Shown here one piece after another: positions 55,705-64,000 of a stretch of DNA of 64,000 bases. Position 1 is the first letter of the stretch. Every line of letters starts with the position of its first letter. Origin of the DNA: Gordonia gummivorans (GTDB lineage: Bacteria > Actinomycetota > Actinomycetes > Mycobacteriales > Mycobacteriaceae). A program made the position numbers and the translations under genes. The notes under the pieces were generated by a model, which was not told where the DNA came from, made no database searches, and saw only the letters and a program-made list of their open reading frames with translations. The DNA is taken from the NCBI RefSeq assembly GCF_022513585.1, contig NZ_JAKWBF010000005.1, forward strand, positions 124,001 through 188,000, written 5' to 3'.

Positions 55705-57243
55705 GTGAGCGCAACCGACCACCAGGGGAGCAGTATCACTTCGCCAACGAGCCGAGACCCGGACTTGATCGGCGCATCGACGTCGATGGGCGTCTCTGCG
55801 GGTAGTGGCATGATTCACGTCGTCCTGGTCACGCACGACGACGTGGGTCGCAGCGAGGTCGAGTCACGAGTCATCGACGTCGACGAGAGCGACGGCCTCG
55901 ACACCGCCGGCCGCGTGAACGCCGGCGTCGATCTGATGCTCGCCGCGGCGCGCGACGCGGAACTGCGGGTGGGCCCGATCGGTGTGACCGCCCGGACAGG
56001 CAGCCAACGACGCCGCCTGCGCTCACGTGGCAGCGGAAAGCGTCGACAGGTTCGCTTGGTTCCCGAAGAGGAGTCGACGGTGGCCTATCTGTCCGAAACC
56101 GGGCAGATCGACCGTTTCGGCTCGGTGGTGGTGGTCGACGCCGGGGACACCGGGATGTCCATGTACACCGTCGACCCTCACAACGGCCGCGTGTCGGGCC
56201 TGTCGCGCTCCGAGGTGATGAGCGGTCGGAAACTCGACCGGGCGCTCGCCGACGCGGTGTCTGATGGCGCTGCGGGGACCGAGGTGCCGCGCGGTCGGGT
56301 CGGCCGGAGTGCGCTGTTGAGCGCGTGCCGCACGGCCAAAGAGGAAATCGTTTACGGCTCAGCCGAACCCGGGGCGTCGTCGGTGACACTTGCCGACGGC
56401 TCAGGGCGACTGTCGTTGTCGGCGTCGACGGTGGAACGTACTGCCACGCCCATGGTCGACAAGGCGCGAAAGGTGTTGGGCAAATACATCTCCGACGCAG
56501 CCTTGAACGGGGGCGCGCCCGAGGCGGTCGTCCTCGTCGGTGGTCTGGCGAACCTGCCGGTCATCAAGGGGATGGCCGACGACTCCGGCCTCGAGGTCAT
56601 CCGGCCGGCGTCGCCAGAGCTGGCCTCGGCGACGGGCGCCGCGCTCCTCGCGCAATACAACCGGGTCGGCGTCGCTCGGCTGGCGTTCATCGGCGGTCGC
56701 CGAGATCGCGAATGGCTGTCCACCACACCACTTGCCGTGGCAGGCGCGATTCTCGCAGCTGCCATGATGACGATCTACGCGGTGAGTTCGTCGCTCACCG
56801 GAAACAATGTGCCCGAGCCGACGCCGCTACCCGCGACGTCCTCGGTCGTCAGCCGACCCGTGGGGACCTCGATGCCGGCGACCACCGAGCGCACACTGAC
56901 CACGACCACCACCCTGCCGACGACGTTCGTGCCGGTGCCCCCGCCGACCTACACCCAACCCGGGGTGACCGACCCGCCGGGCTGGGCTACCACCGAGCTG
57001 ACGCAGGCCACCACACAGTCGACCACCACGCGCACGTTGTCGCCGTTCCCGTTGCCCTCGTTGCCATTTCCGCCGAACAGTACCCCGCCGACCATACCGC
57101 CGGGCCTGCTCCCGCCGGGGATTCTGCCCCAGACGACCAAGACGCCGCCCCCTCCGCCGGTGTCGCCGCTGCGTCAGGCGCCGAGTCGATCGGCGACGCC
57201 TCCTACCGGGCCGACCACACCGAGTACCACTCCCGCGCGCTGA
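55705..57243 (+). CDS. membrane-anchored Hsp70/actin-fold protein with Pro/Thr-rich tail
   Basis: About 512 residues from GTG 55705 (AGGAT upstream; the frame opens at 55636). The region up to about residue 320 has an Hsp70-like ATPase layout: a degenerate phosphate-1 strand (ASTSMGVSAGSGMIHVVLV), the phosphate-2 motif VVVVDAGDTGMSMYTVD, and the adenosine motif EAVVLVGGLANLPVIKGM near 273. No substrate-binding domain follows. A membrane helix (TPLAVAGAILAAAMMTIYAV, about 341-360) leads to an external Pro/Thr/Ser-rich tail of 150 residues. Role unknown; it may sense or organise envelope components. Confidence 0.75.
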   Translation: MSATDHQGSSITSPTSRDPDLIGASTSMGVSAGSGMIHVVLVTHDDVGRSEVESRVIDVDESDGLDTAGRVNAGVDLMLAAARDAELRVGPIGVTARTGSQRRRLRSRGSGKRRQVRLVPEEESTVAYLSETGQIDRFGSVVVVDAGDTGMSMYTVDPHNGRVSGLSRSEVMSGRKLDRALADAVSDGAAGTEVPRGRVGRSALLSACRTAKEEIVYGSAEPGASSVTLADGSGRLSLSASTVERTATPMVDKARKVLGKYISDAALNGGAPEAVVLVGGLANLPVIKGMADDSGLEVIRPASPELASATGAALLAQYNRVGVARLAFIGGRRDREWLSTTPLAVAGAILAAAMMTIYAVSSSLTGNNVPEPTPLPATSSVVSRPVGTSMPATTERTLTTTTTLPTTFVPVPPPTYTQPGVTDPPGWATTELTQATTQSTTTRTLSPFPLPSLPFPPNSTPPTIPPGLLPPGILPQTTKTPPPPPVSPLRQAPSRSATPPTGPTTPSTTPAR

Positions 57244-57307
57244 GTTTCCCTTCCGCCGGCTATGTACGAGCGTCGAGGCCGCCCGCCGCCGCTGCTGGCG
57301 CTTTCTA

Positions 57308-57442
57308 TCGCTGCCTGAGGTGCGACGAGCGCTAGCGAGGACCTCGAAGGCCTGGTGACCGTCGCTCCTTGGTCGTCGAAGCGCTCTGTCTCACTTGCCC
57401 TTCGAGGCTCTCGGCTAGCGCCTCGAGCACCTCAGGGAGCGG
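57308..57442 (+). repeat. repeat family 1, complete copy between convergent genes
   Basis: Left end TCGCTGCCTGAGGTGC (57308-57323), right end GCACCTCAGGGAGCGG (57427-57442). 135 bp. Left part equals the copy at 52973 almost base for base; right part equals the reverse complement of the start of the copy at 30590. It sits between the Hsp70-like gene and the end of metX. Confidence 0.8.
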
Positions 57443-57471
57443 AAGGGCCCCTCACCTCTCAGGCGGTCGGC

Positions 57472-58629
57472 TCAGATGCGCGCGAGGTTCACCGTCTGCT
57501 TGAGCAGGTCGCTGATAGCGTCGAACTCGGTGAGGAAGCCGTCGTGCCCCTTGTCGGAGCGGAGGACCTGCAGCCCGCCGACGCAGTTGCCGAGTTCCTC
57601 GGCGAGTTCGACCTGTAACCGCAACGGGTACAGGCGATCTGAGTCGATGCCGCCGACAATGGTCGGCACCTGACACGAGTTGAGCGCTGCCGTGACGCCA
57701 CCGCGTCCGCGTCCGACGTCGTGGTGGTTGAGTACTTCGCTGAGGACGACGTAGCTGCCCGGATCGAATCGTTCCTTGAGCTTCTCGGCTTGGTGCTCGA
57801 GATAGCTCTGCATCGCGTAACGTCCACCCTCCAATGGGTTTTCGTCGCCCTGAGGTGCATTCGCGAACCGCTCGTCGAGTTCCACCTCGCTGCGGTAGGT
57901 GAGATGTGCGATGCGCCGCGCGATACCCATGCCGGTCAACGGCTGTGCACCGGTGGCGTGGTAGTCACCGCCCTGCCAGTTCGGGTCGGCCTTGATGGCG
58001 GCGATTTGTGTTGTCTGCGTGCCGATCTGGTCGGCGGTGGCTCGTGCACCGACGGCGAGCACCAGTGCGCTGCGCACTCTGTCGGGGTATTCGATTGCCC
58101 ACTCGAGAGCCCGCGCACCTCCCATCGAACCGCCGAGAACCGCTCCGACGCTGCGGATTCCGAGTCGGTCCATGAGTGCGACCTCGGCCCTGACCTGGTC
58201 GAGCACGCTGATCTGGGGGAAGCGCGAACCCCACGGAACCCCGTCGGCGTCGAGCGATGCGGGACCGGTGGATCCACGGCAGCCGCCGAGGACGTTGGCC
58301 GAGATCACGCACCACTCGTCGGTGTCGATGGCGCAGCCGGGGCCGATCAGTCCGTCCCACCATCCGGGGGAGGCGTGATGTGCGTCGGCCGGGCCGGTGA
58401 CATGCGAATCACCGGTCAGTGCATGCAAAGTGAGGATGACGTTGTCGCGCGACGGCGACAACGTCCCCCAGCGTTGGAACGCCAGGGTGACGTTGTCGAT
58501 CTGCTCGCCGCTGTCCAGCGGTATCGACCCGACCGGGACACTGATCAGCTGCCCGTCTGGGGCGTTCTCCCAGTCGGGCTGATCGGCTTGTTCCGTCCGC
58601 CGGTCGATGCTCACCGACACCGCTGTCAC
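57472..58629 (-). CDS. metX: homoserine O-acetyltransferase
   Basis: 385 residues from GTG 58629. Alpha/beta-hydrolase fold acyltransferase that activates homoserine with acetyl-CoA for methionine synthesis. [17 protein letters not shown] is the nucleophile elbow (Ser near residue 165), [28 protein letters not shown] (in parts) is the MetX entry motif, and [12 protein letters not shown] carries the His. Follows metY by 14 bases; both are under the SAM-IV riboswitch. Confidence 0.97.
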   Translation of the reverse strand: MTAVSVSIDRRTEQADQPDWENAPDGQLISVPVGSIPLDSGEQIDNVTLAFQRWGTLSPSRDNVILTLHALTGDSHVTGPADAHHASPGWWDGLIGPGCAIDTDEWCVISANVLGGCRGSTGPASLDADGVPWGSRFPQISVLDQVRAEVALMDRLGIRSVGAVLGGSMGGARALEWAIEYPDRVRSALVLAVGARATADQIGTQTTQIAAIKADPNWQGGDYHATGAQPLTGMGIARRIAHLTYRSEVELDERFANAPQGDENPLEGGRYAMQSYLEHQAEKLKERFDPGSYVVLSEVLNHHDVGRGRGGVTAALNSCQVPTIVGGIDSDRLYPLRLQVELAEELGNCVGGLQVLRSDKGHDGFLTEFDAISDLLKQTVNLARI

Positions 58630-58643
58630 ACTCCTGTCTGTCG

Positions 58644-59969
58644 TTACTTCGCTGCCGCGAATCCGGTTTCGAGGTCGGCGAGGATGTCGTCGATACCCTC
58701 GATGCCGACCGCGAGCCGCACGAGGCCCGGGGTGACGCCGGCGGCCAGTTGTTCGTCGGGGACGAGTTGGCTGTGCGTCGTCGACGCCGGATGGATGACC
58801 AGCGAACGCACGTCGCCGATGTTGGCGACGTGGCTGTGCAATGTCAGCGCGTCGACGAACTTCTTGCCCGCGTCGACGCCGCCGGCGATCTCGAAGCCGA
58901 TGATCGCGCCCTGGCCCTTGGGGAGCAGCTTCTGGCCGCGCTCGTACCAGGCCGAGCTGGTCAGGCCGGCGTAGGCGACCGACTCGACCTGCGCGTGGTC
59001 GTTGAGGAACTCCGCCACGCGCTGGGCGTTGGCCACGTGCCGCTCGATGCGCAGGCTCAGCGTCTCGAGTCCCTGCGCGAGCAGGAAGGCGTTGAACGGC
59101 GAGATGGCCGCACCGGTGTCACGCAACCACTGCACGCGTGCCTTGAGTGCGTAGGCGGGCGCGCCCAGGTCGGCGAACACGGCGCCGTGGTAGCTGGGGT
59201 CGGGGGTGGTGAAGCCGGGGAACAGGTCCTGACCGTCGCGCTGCACGCGCCAGTCGAAGGTGCCGCCGTCGACGATCACGCCACCGATCGCGGTGCCGTG
59301 GCCGCCGATGTACTTGGTGGCCGAGTGCACCACGATGTCGGCGCCGTGGGCGAGCGGGTTCAGCAGGTACGGCGTGGCAACGGTGTTGTCGACGATGAGG
59401 GGCAGTCCGTTGCGGTGGGCGACCTCGGAAATACCTTCGACGTCGAGGATTTCGTTGTTCGGGTTGGAGATGGTCTCACCGAACAGTGCGCGGGTGTTGT
59501 CGCGGATGGCGGCCTGCCACGAGTCGAGATCCTCGGGATCGTCGACGAAGCTCACCTCGATGCCCAGCTTGGGCAGGGTGTAGTGGAAGAGGTTGTAGGT
59601 GCCGCCGTACAGACGCGGGCTCGACACCACGTGTCCGCCGGTCTCCACGATGTTGAGGATCGCGTAGGTCTCGGCGGCCTGACCCGACGCCAGCAGCAGA
59701 GCTGCGACGCCACCCTCGAGAGCGGCAATCCGCTGCTCGACGGCATCCTGCGTCGGATTCATGATGCGCGTGTAGATGTTGCCGGGTTCGGCGAGGCCGA
59801 AGAGGTTGGCGGCGTGGGTGGTGTCGTTGAACGTGTAAGACGTGGTCTGGTAGATCGGCAGTGCGCGTGCGTTGGTCGCCGGGTCGGGACCCTGGCCGGC
59901 GTGGATCTGCTTGGTCTCGAAGCTCCAGTTGTCCGCTGGATTCTGGCCGTCGTTGGCTACGTCAGACAT
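58644..59969 (-). CDS. metY: O-acetylhomoserine sulfhydrylase
   Basis: 441 residues. PLP enzyme making homocysteine from O-acetylhomoserine and sulfide. [17 protein letters not shown] holds the PLP lysine (about residue 217); [27 protein letters not shown] (in parts) and [13 protein letters not shown] are Cys/Met-metabolism family signatures. First gene of the metY-metX operon, preceded by a 180-base leader with the riboswitch. Confidence 0.97.
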   Translation of the reverse strand: MSDVANDGQNPADNWSFETKQIHAGQGPDPATNARALPIYQTTSYTFNDTTHAANLFGLAEPGNIYTRIMNPTQDAVEQRIAALEGGVAALLLASGQAAETYAILNIVETGGHVVSSPRLYGGTYNLFHYTLPKLGIEVSFVDDPEDLDSWQAAIRDNTRALFGETISNPNNEILDVEGISEVAHRNGLPLIVDNTVATPYLLNPLAHGADIVVHSATKYIGGHGTAIGGVIVDGGTFDWRVQRDGQDLFPGFTTPDPSYHGAVFADLGAPAYALKARVQWLRDTGAAISPFNAFLLAQGLETLSLRIERHVANAQRVAEFLNDHAQVESVAYAGLTSSAWYERGQKLLPKGQGAIIGFEIAGGVDAGKKFVDALTLHSHVANIGDVRSLVIHPASTTHSQLVPDEQLAAGVTPGLVRLAVGIEGIDDILADLETGFAAAK

Positions 59970-60029
59970 GGGGGAATGATCTCTTTCTACGGTCGGCAGG
60001 GAATTGACCCTGTTGGGGTCCGACCTTCG

Positions 60030-60152
60030 GACCCGCGCTTGCCGGGGAGTCGCTTTCGCGGTCCCACAACCCGGTCATCACCCGGAGCACCCCACCGCGG
60101 TTGGAGGGTTGCCGATCAGCGAGCCGGGGCTTGGCGCTGATGCTCATGACCT
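60030..60152 (-). ncRNA. SAM-IV riboswitch in the metY leader
   Basis: Read on the minus strand: GGTCATGAGCATCAGCG, CAAGCCCCGGCTCGCTG, CGGCAACCCTCC, ACCGCGGTGGGGTGC, CCGGGTGATGACC, then the 3' part GGCAAGCGCGGGTC. These segments match, in order, the SAM-IV core as I recall it from Mycobacterium and other actinomycetes. A GGGTCCGA/TCGGACCC hairpin (about 60015-60032) overlaps its 3' end and could be the expression switch. High SAM should lower metY-metX expression. A -10-like TATATC lies just upstream. Confidence 0.9.
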
Positions 60153-60364
60153 GGCGTCAAGGATATAACACGCGGATCTGTCCGAGAGAACCCTCCTGCT
60201 CGGGGTGGGTTGAACCTTGGAGGGCTGTAGTCCGACCGGGTGAACAGTGTGAATCTGCATCCCAAAAGCCCAGTTCGAGATCGTTAGCTTTGCTACTTAT
60301 ATTTCCTGTTTCGCGATCGCGGATCTAATATCTTCTCAGCCCCGGGTATCGGCAGACAGCCCCC
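60153..60364. other. divergent promoter region between metY leader and cutinase-like gene
   Basis: About 210 bp with no gene. The left part must hold the metY promoter. A perfect palindrome CGCGATCGCG lies at 60312-60321, next to an AT-rich stretch (TCTAATATCTTC) that may be the -10 of the plus-strand gene. Confidence 0.45.
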
Positions 60365-60394
60365 AGTCTTTCGTCCCGGGTTGGACGAAAGACT
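60365..60394 (+). other. perfect 12-bp hairpin just before the cutinase-like gene
   Basis: AGTCTTTCGTCC (60365-60376), loop CGGGTT, GGACGAAAGACT (60383-60394). It ends seven bases before the ATG at 60402 and covers the only purine-rich stretch that could act as ribosome site. It may be an RNA switch or an operator. Confidence 0.6.
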
Positions 60395-60401
60395 GAAACT
60401 A

Positions 60402-62381
60402 ATGTCTGATCGGCCCGTCGCCGCCGCCGGATCCCCCTCATCCAACTTCTCTGTCTCGCACCGATCGGCCGTCGTGCTGGTTGCGCTCGTATCCGCGCTT
60501 GCGGTGGTGATTGCGTACTGCTTGCCGGGCGGTGTCGCGTATGCAGAGGAAACGACCAAGAATGGCTACGACTGCAGCAAGGCTGGCGCAGTGGTTGTTG
60601 TTGGCGGGACGAATGATCCCGATGCGAAGGGGCTCGTCGGGGTCACGCAGCGATACACCGGCGTCGGCCCTGACGGTAAGCCGGACACTGCGGATGACGA
60701 CACGCGATACAAAGGCGTCGACGACGAAGGCAATCCCAAAGACTACGAGATAATTTATGCGGACTACCCGACGACGCTGTGGCCGCTTGGCGCCGCTGGC
60801 TACGACGACAGTGTGAGTCAGGGTGAAGCGGCGACCAGGTCTGCGGTCGCGAGCTATCAGAGTTCGTGTGGTTCGGGCAAACCTGTGGTCGTGACGGGCT
60901 ACTCGCAAGGTGCTCGTGTCGCGGGAGACGTGTTGTCTCAGATTGGCCAAGCCGACGCGAACAATAAGAAGGTTCAGGGCGTCCTCGTCGACAAAGATGG
61001 CAATTACATCAATGAGGCCGGCGAGCGAGTAGCTGAGCCCGTGTATGTCGACATCGAAGCGGATCAGATTTCGGGTGAGTTGTATTCCGATCCCCGGCAA
61101 GCGGGCAACAAAGAGGGTCGGGGTATCGAGCTGTCGTTGATCGGCGTCATCCCCGGTCTCACGATGCAAGGCTCGCGCGGCACCGACGATGAGGATTCGG
61201 GCTTCGGGACGCTCGACGGGCGAGTCACGTCGGTCTGCGTCGACGGTGATCCGATCTGCGACCTGCCCGATCCGCTGTATGACCCCATCGGCGCGATCGA
61301 CGGCCTGCTTGGCTACTTCACCAAGCATGGGCTGTACCCGTACCAGATGTTCCGAGACCCGGACCTTGGGGAAAACGGTGTCTGGACGTCAGGGCGCACA
61401 GTTGTCTGCGAAGACCACATCTGCCGAGTCTCCGCCAACTCTGCGTTGGTCGAACTGCTCCAGCAGGGCGCAGACGCTATCGGGCTGAGCGCGCTCACCG
61501 TCCCCGATTTCCTGAAGGGCCGTCCGACCCTCGACATCCCGTTCGGTCTGGAACTCGCGCACTTCGGTGATCTCACTCGACTCGTGGGCGGCCTACTGCC
61601 GCCACTGCCGAAGCTTGGCTACGGTGCGTACTTGCCCAGCCTGTTCGTCGTCACCGACATCATCGACGGCATCGTGGGTCTGCAGCCTGCGCTGATCAAG
61701 CGTGGCGTCGAAGAGTTCGCGAAGAGCGTGGTGAGCATCGCGCTATATCCCGTGAACGTCGTCCGCTACTGGTCGGGGCTCGACATCGTCGCGCCGACGC
61801 CGTATATCGAGCCGCCAAATCACACTGCGAACACACTGCAGGTGACTAACGCGGTCAACGCCTTGTACAGCCTGGCTGACACATCCGGAGAGCCAGTGGA
61901 CGATGAAGCTGCCGACGAGGGGCAGCAGGTGACTGCGCTTCGCCAAACAACGCCTGACGAGTCTGTCGTGCCCCCTGCCGGCGATGACACTGGCAACCCG
62001 CCGAATGGCGACGACGAGGGCGCAAAGAAGAACGATCCTGTTGTTCCGCAATCGAACCAGCCGGTGGTCAATCCCACTCCCGGCCCCGAAGGCAACGGTG
62101 AGGGCGACCCAGGCGCCCCGGACCCCGAGAACCAGAACCCTGGCACGCCAGGACCCGGCAATGAGAACGCCGGTAACCCGGGCGGGCAGACACCTCCCGC
62201 TGGCGAGGGCGGCGAGCCGGACGGCGAGGCGGGTGCCGATCCCGATCAGAACGTCACCGACAACGATGGCGGCGACAAGAAGGACGGCGAGAAGAAGGAC
62301 GGCGAGAAGAAGAACGACGGCAACACACCGTCCGGCAACGGCAACGCGCCTTCTGGCGGCGACGACTCAGACGACAGCTGA
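60402..62381 (+). CDS. secreted cutinase-like hydrolase with acidic disordered tail
   Basis: About 659 residues from ATG 60402. A membrane/signal segment (VVLVALVSALAVVIAYCLPGG, residues about 23-43) is followed by a PE-PPE/cutinase-like domain: VVVVGGTNDPD, YPTTLWPLGAAGYDDSVSQG, the elbow GYSQGARVAGD, and VCVDGDPICDLPDPL. Residues about 475-659 are Pro/Gly/Asp/Glu/Lys-rich (PGPEGNGEGDPG, DKKDGEKKDGEKK), with base composition richer in A than neighbours. Likely an extracellular esterase acting on envelope or host lipids. Paralogous to the next gene. Confidence 0.85.
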   Translation: MSDRPVAAAGSPSSNFSVSHRSAVVLVALVSALAVVIAYCLPGGVAYAEETTKNGYDCSKAGAVVVVGGTNDPDAKGLVGVTQRYTGVGPDGKPDTADDDTRYKGVDDEGNPKDYEIIYADYPTTLWPLGAAGYDDSVSQGEAATRSAVASYQSSCGSGKPVVVTGYSQGARVAGDVLSQIGQADANNKKVQGVLVDKDGNYINEAGERVAEPVYVDIEADQISGELYSDPRQAGNKEGRGIELSLIGVIPGLTMQGSRGTDDEDSGFGTLDGRVTSVCVDGDPICDLPDPLYDPIGAIDGLLGYFTKHGLYPYQMFRDPDLGENGVWTSGRTVVCEDHICRVSANSALVELLQQGADAIGLSALTVPDFLKGRPTLDIPFGLELAHFGDLTRLVGGLLPPLPKLGYGAYLPSLFVVTDIIDGIVGLQPALIKRGVEEFAKSVVSIALYPVNVVRYWSGLDIVAPTPYIEPPNHTANTLQVTNAVNALYSLADTSGEPVDDEAADEGQQVTALRQTTPDESVVPPAGDDTGNPPNGDDEGAKKNDPVVPQSNQPVVNPTPGPEGNGEGDPGAPDPENQNPGTPGPGNENAGNPGGQTPPAGEGGEPDGEAGADPDQNVTDNDGGDKKDGEKKDGEKKNDGNTPSGNGNAPSGGDDSDDS

Positions 62382-62410
62382 GAAGTAGAAACACAAGGTC
62401 GGAGGACCGC

Positions 62411-63226
62411 ATGACAACCAGATCAGCAACGATCGTCGTGCTGTTGACAGCAATGCTCGCCGCTCTGCTCACGACTGCGTCGGCTCAGGCTCGTCCGAGC
62501 GACGCGTGCGCCGGGAAGGGGCTCGTCGTCGTGGTCAACGGCACCAACGACGACCCGCCGCCCGACACGACGCCCGCGGTGGCGCGCTATCAGCGCATGG
62601 GATATCGCGCTCACACGTTGGTCTATCCGGCGACCATCTGGCCGCTGGGGGCGTCGTCCTACGACGACAACGTGCGGCTGGCCGTGCCGCGTCTGGCCCG
62701 GTTGCTCGATTGGTGGGTGCGCGCCTGCCCTTCCAAACCTCTTGCGCTGGTGGCTTTCTCGCAGGGATCGCGCATCGTCGGCGATGTGGTTTCTGCTGCC
62801 GGTAACGCACGTCCGATCCAGACGCCGAAGGGTCCGGTGACACTCAGGCTCCCGGCCGACAAACTGCGCGTCGAACTGTACGCAGACCCCCGCCGTGACC
62901 CGGTTCCCGGTGTGAAGGGTGCCGGCGTGGAGACCCTGTTCCCGAACACGACGGTGTACAACGGCCTCACCATGACCGGTTCTCGTCCCGGCGGGTTTGG
63001 GCGACTCACAAGCCGCGTAGTCGAAGTCTGCATCGTCGGAGACCCCATCTGTGACTCGGTGCGTCCACCAGACAACGCGCTGATCCCGACGCTCGTGCTG
63101 AGTGTGTTCCGATTCAGCCTGCGTCACACCCGCTACGGACCCGACGCCGACCAGCCGATGGCCAGCGACCCATGGAGGCACGCCACCAACGGCACCTGGA
63201 TGGCTCCACCGCCCAGAATCGGCTGA
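62411..63226 (+). CDS. secreted cutinase-like hydrolase (short paralogue)
   Basis: 271 residues. Clear signal peptide (TTRSATIVVLLTAMLAALLT, cleavage near ASAQA-RP). The same motifs as its neighbour in the same order: VVVVNGTNDDPP, YPATIWPLGASSYDDNV, AFSQGSRIVGDV (Ser nucleophile) and VCIVGDPICDSV. It lacks the long C-terminal tail. GGAGG lies upstream. The pair is probably a tandem duplication with later change of the tail. Confidence 0.87.
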   Translation: MTTRSATIVVLLTAMLAALLTTASAQARPSDACAGKGLVVVVNGTNDDPPPDTTPAVARYQRMGYRAHTLVYPATIWPLGASSYDDNVRLAVPRLARLLDWWVRACPSKPLALVAFSQGSRIVGDVVSAAGNARPIQTPKGPVTLRLPADKLRVELYADPRRDPVPGVKGAGVETLFPNTTVYNGLTMTGSRPGGFGRLTSRVVEVCIVGDPICDSVRPPDNALIPTLVLSVFRFSLRHTRYGPDADQPMASDPWRHATNGTWMAPPPRIG

Positions 63227-63305
63227 CGAGCGCACGGTCAACGTGTGAAGGAATTCACGCGTGGTCGGGGAATCGTGCGGGCTGTGCGCGTCGTTGGCTT
63301 GGAGC

Positions 63306-64000
63306 ATGTCTCAGATCGCCCCCGGTCAGCAAACCCTCGATCAGCGCTCGCAGAGCCCGGTAGCAGCCGACACCTCGTCGACCGTGCGTCGGTGGGCGAT
63401 CATCGCGCTCGCGCTGGGTGGCTTCGGGATCGGCACCACCGAGTTCGTGGCCATGGGGCTGCTGCCCAACATCGCCGAGTCGCTCGAGGTCAGCGAACCC
63501 ACCGCCGGCTACGTCATCTCCGCCTACGCGCTCGGCGTCGTCGTGGGTGCGCCTCTGATCGCGGCACTGACCGCACGCATGTCGCGTCGCACGCTGCTGA
63601 TCGCCCTGATGACCGCCTTCACCGTCGGAAACCTGGCGACCGTGTTGGCACCCAGCTACGGCCTACTGATCGTCGCCCGATTCGTGGCGGGACTACCGCA
63701 CGGCGCCTACTTCGGAGTCGCCGCGCTCGTCGCTGCACACCTTGCCGGCCCCCGACACCGCGCCAAGGCGGTCGGGCAGGTGATGCTCGGACTCTCGGTC
63801 GCCAACGTCCTCGGCGTTCCCGCTGCGACGTGGCTGGGCGAGACCTTCGGGTGGCGTAGTGCTTTCGCCATCGTGGTGGTGATCGGGCTAGCCACGATCG
63901 CGGCGTTGGTCCGCAGCCTGCCGTCGTTGAGCGACATGCGGGTCACCAATCCGATGACCGAACTCGGCGCCCTGTGTCGCGCGCAGGTGTGGTTCACGCT
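63306..64000 (+). CDS. MFS transporter, sugar/arabinose-efflux type, cut by window edge
   Basis: Open from ATG 63306 to the window end (231 codons). IIALALGGFGIGTTEFVAMG and LLPNIAESLEVSEPTAGYVISAYALG (in parts) are typical of the DHA1 AraJ/YdhP-like group; GAPLIAALTARMSRRTLLI is motif A between helices 2 and 3, and LPHGAYFGVAALVAAHLAG follows. About six helices are visible. An exporter of small solutes or drugs is expected; C-terminal half is outside the window. Confidence 0.88.
   Translation, partial: MSQIAPGQQTLDQRSQSPVAADTSSTVRRWAIIALALGGFGIGTTEFVAMGLLPNIAESLEVSEPTAGYVISAYALGVVVGAPLIAALTARMSRRTLLIALMTAFTVGNLATVLAPSYGLLIVARFVAGLPHGAYFGVAALVAAHLAGPRHRAKAVGQVMLGLSVANVLGVPAATWLGETFGWRSAFAIVVVIGLATIAALVRSLPSLSDMRVTNPMTELGALCRAQVWFT

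Noticed and set aside
30190..57450. CRISPR array
   Set aside because: The repeats are far apart, differ in orientation and length, and have no regular spacers or cas genes.
57848..57858. CCTGAGGTGC inside metX as another copy of repeat family 1
   Set aside because: Only ten bases match, it lies in coding sequence, and no flanking similarity to the repeat is present.

Overview
The window is high-GC DNA from a mycolic-acid-type actinobacterium. Dense GTG/ATG starts, many 4-bp ATGA/GTGA gene overlaps, and gene order point to Mycobacteriales. From left to right the core genes follow the order I recall for the Mycobacterium tuberculosis segment running down from about Rv3440c to Rv3340: Rv3440c/Rv3439c-like genes, glmS, nnr, alr, tsaE-tsaB-rimI-tsaD, groES-groEL1, whiB3, sigD-rsdA, guaB2-guaB3-choD, guaA, imuA'-imuB, an acrA1-type reductase, dnaE2, a SpoU-type methyltransferase, folD, metX-metY. 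Extra genes between these blocks, such as bioYMN, PspC sensors and a MarR/MFS pair, fit a Gordonia-like genome better than Mycobacterium. The genus is inference; no rRNA or tRNA gene is present.

Layout. 1-5107 (minus): an operon of two luciferase-like flavin monooxygenases, an acyl-CoA ligase, an alpha/beta hydrolase and an SDR dehydrogenase, i.e. a catabolic pathway of unknown substrate. 5264-16960 (plus): four poorly understood genes, then cell-wall precursor and repair genes (glmS, nnr, alr) and the t6A tRNA-modification set. 17056-19559: SnoaL-like protein, MarR regulator and MFS exporter inserted between tsaD and groES. 19578-28402: CIRCE-controlled groES-groEL1, whiB3, sigD with its anti-sigma factor, and IMP dehydrogenases. 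28446-34516: cholesterol-oxidase-type flavoenzyme, a repeat-rich intergenic region, the biotin ECF transporter and GMP synthase. 34526-39374: envelope-stress-type PspC proteins with a two-component system and a Ser/Thr kinase. 39441-52103: SOS-controlled genes (radical SAM protein, imuA', imuB, dnaE2), split by a fatty-acyl reductase/ACP/TetR/SGNH island. 52114-64000: housekeeping genes, a membrane-anchored Hsp70-like protein, SAM-IV riboswitch-controlled metY-metX, a tandem pair of secreted cutinase-like hydrolases and a truncated MFS gene.

The main unexplained structure is non-coding. At least five copies or partial copies of an asymmetric palindromic intergenic repeat (ends containing CTGAGGTGC / GCACCTCAG) lie at 30268, 30590, 40658, 52973 and 57308. 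Two copies of a second palindromic repeat (TAGGGGAAG / CTTCCCCTA) each sit beside a single end of the first. One such pair lies between the LexA box and imuA', changing the leader of the SOS mutasome operon. Other regulatory structures are three LexA boxes, a four-unit 15-bp operator array in front of the MFS exporter, and matching palindromes in front of two paralogous TetR genes.
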